A stretch of 7,831 nucleotides of DNA from Pseudomonadota bacterium. GTDB taxonomy: Bacteria; Pseudomonadota; Alphaproteobacteria; Caulobacterales; Caulobacteraceae. Location of the stretch: assembly GCA_023445955.1 (NCBI GenBank), contig JAEXJH010000336.1:1-7831 (forward strand), in the 5' to 3' direction. Under the pieces are notes generated by a model. The model was not told the origin of the DNA and did no database searches. It was given only the letters and a program-made list of their open reading frames with translations. Shown one piece after another: positions 4,226 to 7,831 of this stretch (position 1 is its first letter; each line of letters opens with the position of its first letter). The position numbers and the translations under genes are program-made.

Positions 4226-5524
4226 ATGGCCATCGATCGTCGCGTCTTTCTTGTCCTCCTGCTCGCCGGCTGCGCGGACACCTCGCCGCAGGGTCCGCTG
4301 ACGGCGATCACGCCGCCGCAGCCCGCGCCCAAGCCCCATACGCCGTCCGCGCCGCAGCCGCTTCCGGCGACGCCCGTTCCGACCGGTGAACTGGCCTTCG
4401 ACACCTGGCTGCAGGACTTCCGGGGCCGCGCCCTGGCCGCCGGCCTGTCGCCCGCCCTGCTGGACCGCGAGCTGGCCGGCGTCACGCCCGATCCCAAGGT
4501 CATCAGCCTGGACAGCCGCCAGCCGGAGTTCTCCAAGCCGGTCGGCGACTATATCAAGGGCGTGATCAGCGACGACCGCGTGGCCGTGGGCCGCCGCAAG
4601 CGCGACGAGCTGACCTTCCTGCCCGCGATCGAGGCCCGCTACGGCGTGCCGCGCGACATCCTGCTGGCCGTCTGGGCGATGGAATCGGCGTTCGGCCAGC
4701 TGCAGGGCAATTTCGACGTCGTCCGCTCAATGGTCAGCCTGGCCGCCGACGGCCGCCGCCGCGCCTGGGCCGAGGGCGAGCTGATCGCCGCGCTGAAGAT
4801 CATCGATTCGGGTGAGGTCACCCGCGCCCAGCTGAAGGGCTCGTGGGCCGGGGCCATGGGCCAGACCCAATTCATCCCGTCCAGCTATCGCAGCACCGCC
4901 GTGGACTTCGACGGCGACGGCAAGCGCGACATCTGGGGCTCGAACGCCGACTCGCTCGCCTCGGCCGCCAACCTGCTGGCCAAGGGCGGCTGGAAGCCGG
5001 GCGTGGGCTGGGCCAAGGAAGTGATCCTGCCGGCCGGCTTCGACTATTCGGTGACCGAGGTCGAAAAGCAGATCCCGGCATGGTGGGAAGCGCGCGGCGT
5101 GCGCCGCGCCGACGGCCTGCCGTGGACGGCGGCCGACGCCGCCTCGCTGGCCATGCTGATCCTGCCCTCGGGCGCGGCCGGCCCGGCGTTCCTGGCCCTG
5201 CCGAACCACTTCGCGATCCGCACCTACAACAACTCGACGTCCTACGCCCTGGGCATCGGCCTGCTGGCCGACCGCTTCGGCGGCGGCGCGCCGCCAGTCA
5301 CGCCGTGGCCGATCGAGACTCCGCTGTCGATGTCGGACCGCATGGCCGCCCAGATCGCCCTGGCCCGCGTCGGCTTCAACCCCGGCCCGGCCGACGGCGT
5401 CATCGGCGCCGGCACCCGCAAGGCCCTGCGCGCCTGGCAGCAGAGCCAGCAGCTGCCGGCCGACGGCTACCTGTCCAACGACATGGTCGCGCGGCTGAAG
5501 GCCCAGGCGGGAATTACGCCGTAA
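4226..5524 (+). CDS. Lytic murein transglycosylase, MltB-like lipoprotein with C-terminal peptidoglycan-binding domain
   Basis: The protein has 432 residues. A lipoprotein signal is clear: MAIDRR, a hydrophobic run, then lipobox LAGC with C16 as the acylated residue; Ala at +2 predicts the outer membrane. A Pro-rich spacer (about 25-53) leads to the SLT_2 catalytic domain (about 57-350). E153 in [14 protein letters not shown] is the expected catalytic acid, [17 protein letters not shown] (206-222) is the substrate-groove signature, and [11 protein letters not shown] (228-238) is an acidic, possibly metal-binding loop like that of Slt35. Residues about 365-428 form a PG_binding_1 domain with [19 protein letters not shown]. 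The enzyme cleaves the MurNAc-GlcNAc bond of the cell wall to a 1,6-anhydro product. No good Shine-Dalgarno sequence precedes the ATG, but the signal peptide fixes the start. It diverges from rpmJ across 218 nt. Confidence 0.95.
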
Positions 5525-5554
5525 AGAAAAGCTCCCTCTCTATTAGAGAGAGGG
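5523..5554 (-). terminator. Intrinsic terminator of the epimerase gene, partly bidirectional
   Basis: CCCTCTCT (5534-5541) pairs with AGAGAGGG (5547-5554) around a 5-nt loop. On the leftward strand the stem begins 2 nt after the epimerase stop codon and is followed by AGCTTTTCTTT, a good T tract. Rightward it is followed only by GTTTAG, so it may also stop the transglycosylase transcript, less efficiently. Confidence 0.75.
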
Positions 5555-5556
5555 GT

Positions 5557-6399
5557 TTAGGTGCGAATCTCCATCCAGATGCTGCGGCTCTGACCGGGCT
5601 GCAGCGTCGCCATGCCGGTCTCTCCTTCTCCGAACGGATTGGGGCGGCTGGCGCAGGGCTCGACGCACAGGAAGCCTTCGCCCGGCGGGATATAGATGTG
5701 CAGCCAGCGGCACGCGGGCGAAGCGGTGATCATTGTGTCTGGCTGACCCGGCGCCGTCAGCACGGCGCGCTGGTCCCAGCCGGTGTAGCAGTGGTCGATC
5801 AGGTCGTGGCCCGCGACACCCGCGCCGTGCGCCCAATCCGGTCCCCAGACGCCGGCGTGATGCTCCGTCGGCAGGACATCGGCGTCGATCATCCAGACGC
5901 CGTCGTTTGCAGCCGTCAGGGTCTCGCCCTCACGCGCCGGGAAATAGGGATGGAGGCCCAGGCCCGCCGGCATGGCCTGCGTCCCGGTGTTGGTCACCGA
6001 CAGCTCCAGCCGCAGGCCGGTCTCGCTCAGGGTGAAGCGCTGCTCGGCGCGGTAGGCCCACCGCCAGGCGTCGGCCGCGTGCTCGTAGGACAGCGCCGCC
6101 TCGCCGCCCTGCGCCTTCTCCACCGTCCAGGCGTTGCGCCAGCCCTGGCCGTGCAGCGTGTGCGGGCTGTCGCCCAGGGTCGGCGGCAGGGCGATGTCGC
6201 GGCCTTCGAAGGTGAAGCGGCCGTTCGGGATGCGGTTGCAGAACGGGACCAGCGGGAAGCACGCCGCCGCCAGGGCGTCGGTCGCGCCGACCGCCATCGG
6301 CCGCAGAACGTGACGCCCGCCAATCGTGAAGCTGGCGATCGCGCCGCCGACCTCGGGCGCCAACACCAGGCGGGCCGAGCCCTTTTCGATGACGGTCAT
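5557..6399 (-). CDS. Aldose 1-epimerase family protein (GalM/YeaD-like)
   Basis: The protein has 280 residues, shorter than E. coli GalM (about 346) and close to the compact branch of the family. Family motifs are in order: PFCNRIPNGRFTFEG (52-66) with N55 and R56, LHGQGW with H83, GLGLHPYF with H150 as the expected catalytic acid, IDHCYTGW with D202, and FLCVEPCASRPNPF with E247 as the expected catalytic base. These enzymes interconvert alpha and beta anomers of free sugars, or bind related hexose derivatives, in the cytoplasm; no signal peptide is present. The exact sugar cannot be read from sequence. The ATG at 6399 has AAGGGAG 8 nt upstream. The gene shares a 67-nt divergent upstream region with the YcaQ gene and ends directly at a terminator, so it is monocistronic. 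Confidence 0.93.
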   Translation of the reverse strand: MTVIEKGSARLVLAPEVGGAIASFTIGGRHVLRPMAVGATDALAAACFPLVPFCNRIPNGRFTFEGRDIALPPTLGDSPHTLHGQGWRNAWTVEKAQGGEAALSYEHAADAWRWAYRAEQRFTLSETGLRLELSVTNTGTQAMPAGLGLHPYFPAREGETLTAANDGVWMIDADVLPTEHHAGVWGPDWAHGAGVAGHDLIDHCYTGWDQRAVLTAPGQPDTMITASPACRWLHIYIPPGEGFLCVEPCASRPNPFGEGETGMATLQPGQSRSIWMEIRT

Positions 6400-6466
6400 G
6401 GACGCGCTCCCTTGTTAGCGGTCTCACTGCCTTGCGCCCGATGCCGACGCAAGTTCAACTGACGCC

Positions 6467-7675
6467 ATGGTCGAGACCCTCTCTGCGAAGGACGCGCGAC
6501 GCATCGCGCTGGCGGCGCAGGGCTTCGGGCGGCCCCGGCCGGCCAGTCCCGGCAAGCGCCACCTGCTCTCCACGATCGAGGCCCTGGGGGTCGTCCAGAT
6601 CGACTCGGTCAATGTCGTCTCACGCTCGCATTACCTGCCGCTGTTCTCGCGCCTGGGGTCCTATGACCGGACGCTGCTGGAGGAGCTGGCCTGGGGCAAG
6701 AAGCCCGCGCTCGCCGAATACTGGGCGCACGAGGCCTCGCTGACGCCGTTCTCGACTCACCCGCTGCTGCGCTGGCGGATGCAGGACGCCTTGGACGGCG
6801 TCGGGGTCTGGAAGAACGTCGCCGCTTTCCTGCGCAGCCATGCCGACTTCATCGACCAGGCCCTGGCCGCCGTGGCCGAGCGTGGACCGCTGGCGGCCTC
6901 GGAACTCGATATCGGCGCCAAGGGCGAAGGCGGCTGGTGGGGCTGGAGCGAGGGTAAGCGGGCCATGGAGTGCCTGTTCTGGACCGGCCGCCTGACCACC
7001 GCAACACGCCGCAACAGCTTCGAGCGCGTCTATGGCCTGCCCGAGCGGGTGCTGCCCAAGGCGGTGCTCGAAACCCCCACGCCCAGCCGCACCGAGGCCT
7101 GTCGCGAGCTTCTGAAGATCTCGGCCCGCGCCATGGGCGTGGCCACCGAGCGGGACCTGCGCGACTACTTCCGCCTCGGCGTCACCGACGCCCGCGAGGG
7201 CGTGGCCTCCCTGGTCGCCGACGGGACCCTGACCCAGGTCGCCGTGAAGGGCTGGGACGCGCCGGCCTATCTCTGGCCTGAAGCCCGGCGGCCGCGGTCG
7301 ATCAAGGCCACCGCCCTGCTCTCGCCGTTCGACAACCTGATCTGGTTCCGCGAGCGCACCGAGCGGATGTTCGGCGTCCGCGTGAGGCTGGAGATCTACA
7401 CCCCGGCCCACAAGCGCACCCACGGCTACTACGTGCTGCCGTTCCTGCAGGACGAGGCGATCACCGCCCGGGTCGACCTGAAGGCCGATCGCAAGGCCGG
7501 CAAGCTGCTGGTCCTGGCCGCCCATGCCGAGCCCGACGCCGATGACGACACCGCCGCTCGCCTTTCGGGCGAGCTGGCCGCCATGGCGTCCTGGTTGGGG
7601 CTTTCGAGCGTCGAGGTTCGCCCCACGGGCGATCTCGCGCCCAAGTTGGGTTCGATCGTCGGCCTTCCGGCATAA
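6467..7675 (+). CDS. ycaQ: YcaQ-type DNA glycosylase (AlkZ/AlkX family, HTH_42)
   Basis: The protein has 402 residues, close to E. coli YcaQ (about 410). The N-terminal part has IEALGVVQIDSVNVVSRSHY; Q44-I45-D46 occupies the position of the catalytic Q-x-Q motif of AlkZ and matches the Q-x-D form I recall for YcaQ. The C-terminal half has the family signature SPFDNLIWFRERTERMFGVR followed by IYTPAHKRTHGYYVLPFLQ. The fold is a set of tandem winged helices. YcaQ enzymes excise alkylated bases and can unhook DNA interstrand crosslinks, so a DNA-repair role is likely. The ATG at 6467 is the first in-frame start and no strong Shine-Dalgarno sequence is present. Only 67 nt separate it from the divergent epimerase gene, and no convincing promoter is visible there. 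The frame ends in TAA at 7673-7675. Confidence 0.93.
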   Translation: MVETLSAKDARRIALAAQGFGRPRPASPGKRHLLSTIEALGVVQIDSVNVVSRSHYLPLFSRLGSYDRTLLEELAWGKKPALAEYWAHEASLTPFSTHPLLRWRMQDALDGVGVWKNVAAFLRSHADFIDQALAAVAERGPLAASELDIGAKGEGGWWGWSEGKRAMECLFWTGRLTTATRRNSFERVYGLPERVLPKAVLETPTPSRTEACRELLKISARAMGVATERDLRDYFRLGVTDAREGVASLVADGTLTQVAVKGWDAPAYLWPEARRPRSIKATALLSPFDNLIWFRERTERMFGVRVRLEIYTPAHKRTHGYYVLPFLQDEAITARVDLKADRKAGKLLVLAAHAEPDADDDTAARLSGELAAMASWLGLSSVEVRPTGDLAPKLGSIVGLPA

Positions 7676-7681
7676 AAGCTC

Positions 7682-7729
7682 GCTCGACCCGACTGTAAAG
7701 CATTGTAAAAATGCCGCTCAAAGTCGAGC
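7682..7729. repeat. Nested repeats downstream of the YcaQ gene
   Basis: GCTCGAC (7682-7688) and GTCGAGC (7723-7729) form a 7-bp inverted repeat. Between them are TGTAAA at 7694-7699 and again at 7704-7709, a direct repeat with a 10-nt period, and the inverted repeat GCATT/AATGC (7700-7704 and 7710-7714). The phasing on one helical turn and the AT-rich centre are typical of regulator or promoter DNA. No T tract follows a stem on the + strand, so it is not an obvious terminator. Confidence 0.4.
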
Positions 7730-7753
7730 AACCTGGGGCGGGGCGCGGTACTA

Positions 7754-7831
7754 ATGGATAGCTGGTCGCCTGCTCGTCACCCCACAGACAACGGGCTTCC
7801 CGCGGCGGGGGGGGGGGGCCCCCGCGGCGGC
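7754..7831 (+). CDS. Possible start of a further gene, cut by the window end
   Basis: An ATG at 7754 opens a frame that stays open to the window edge, 26 codons beginning MDSWSPARHPTDNGLPAA. The preceding GGGGCGGGG is a poor ribosome site, and codons ending in T are more common than in the established genes. The last ten codons fall in the suspicious G/C homopolymer. It follows the repeat-rich, promoter-like segment, which is the main reason to list it. It may not be real. Confidence 0.25.
   Translation, partial: MDSWSPARHPTDNGLPAAGGGGPRGG
7799..7831. repeat. Poly-G/poly-C low-complexity end with 10-bp direct repeat
   Basis: CCCGCGGCGG occurs at 7799-7808 and again at 7821-7830, flanking a run of 12 G (7807-7818) followed by 5 C (7819-7823). 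The G and C runs can fold back on each other. Nothing similar occurs elsewhere in the window, and it sits at the very edge, as expected for a contig end where sequencing failed or was mis-assembled. Confidence 0.7.

Noticed and set aside
4843..6462. A 539-codon rightward open frame.
   Set aside because: It overlaps the transglycosylase gene in another frame and then runs antisense to the epimerase gene. The translation is Arg/Gly/Pro/Ala-rich without domains.
6400..6466. Divergent promoters between the epimerase and YcaQ genes.
   Set aside because: The GCTAACAA on the leftward strand resembles a Caulobacter -10 box, but no -35 box is at the right distance and it lies too close to the start codon.
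6620..7525. A 301-codon leftward open frame.
   Set aside because: It is antisense to the YcaQ gene, whose motifs are intact; the translation is an unstructured Gly/Gln/His/Arg-rich shadow.
1..7831. Mobile elements, tRNA, rRNA or CRISPR array.
   Set aside because: I saw no transposase or integrase motifs, no regularly spaced repeats and no cloverleaf-like sequence on either strand.

Overview
The window looks like chromosomal DNA of a high-GC alphaproteobacterium, most likely Caulobacter or a close relative. Coding codons end almost always in G or C. A DUF2312 protein that I recognise as GapR lies four genes from the end of what appears to be tacA. From memory this is the order of the C. crescentus region CC_3315 (tacA) to CC_3319 (gapR). 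No rRNA, tRNA, CRISPR array, transposase or integrase is visible, so this is core chromosome rather than a mobile island.

Layout. Positions 2-262 (+) are the 3' end of a sigma-54 activator (TacA-like Fis-type HTH). It is followed, with overlapping stop and start codons, by an unannotated-looking 34-codon ORF (262-366) that has a perfect AAGGAGG Shine-Dalgarno sequence and a probable terminator. Convergent to this, a run of leftward genes reaches from about 4007 down to 380: rpmJ (L36), a HAD phosphatase, a beta-hydroxyacid dehydrogenase, gapR, a small basic protein, a four-helix membrane protein, and a coiled-coil plus winged-helix-like protein. The first three are tightly spaced (1-nt overlap, then 20 nt) and share a good sigma-70-type promoter at 4087-4115. 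Gaps of 75, 48, 79 and 221 nt separate the remaining genes, so several may have their own promoters. The 221-nt gap is unusually AT-rich and holds a near-consensus CtrA site.

Divergent from rpmJ is a lipoprotein lytic transglycosylase of the MltB type (4226-5524, +). It converges on an aldose 1-epimerase-family gene (5557-6399, -), with a shared hairpin terminator between them. A YcaQ-type DNA glycosylase gene (6467-7675, +) diverges from the epimerase gene. The last 156 bases are non-coding, perhaps with the first codons of a further gene, and end in a 12-G/5-C homopolymer hairpin that looks like a contig edge or assembly problem.

The genes do not form one pathway. They are housekeeping neighbours: cell-cycle and stalk regulation (TacA), chromosome topology (GapR), translation (L36), wall remodelling (MltB-like), sugar metabolism and DNA repair (YcaQ). 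I found no clear new multi-gene system. The best leads are the small ORF coupled to tacA, a hairpin that would mask the Shine-Dalgarno sequence of the membrane-protein gene, and the CtrA-like AT-rich region.
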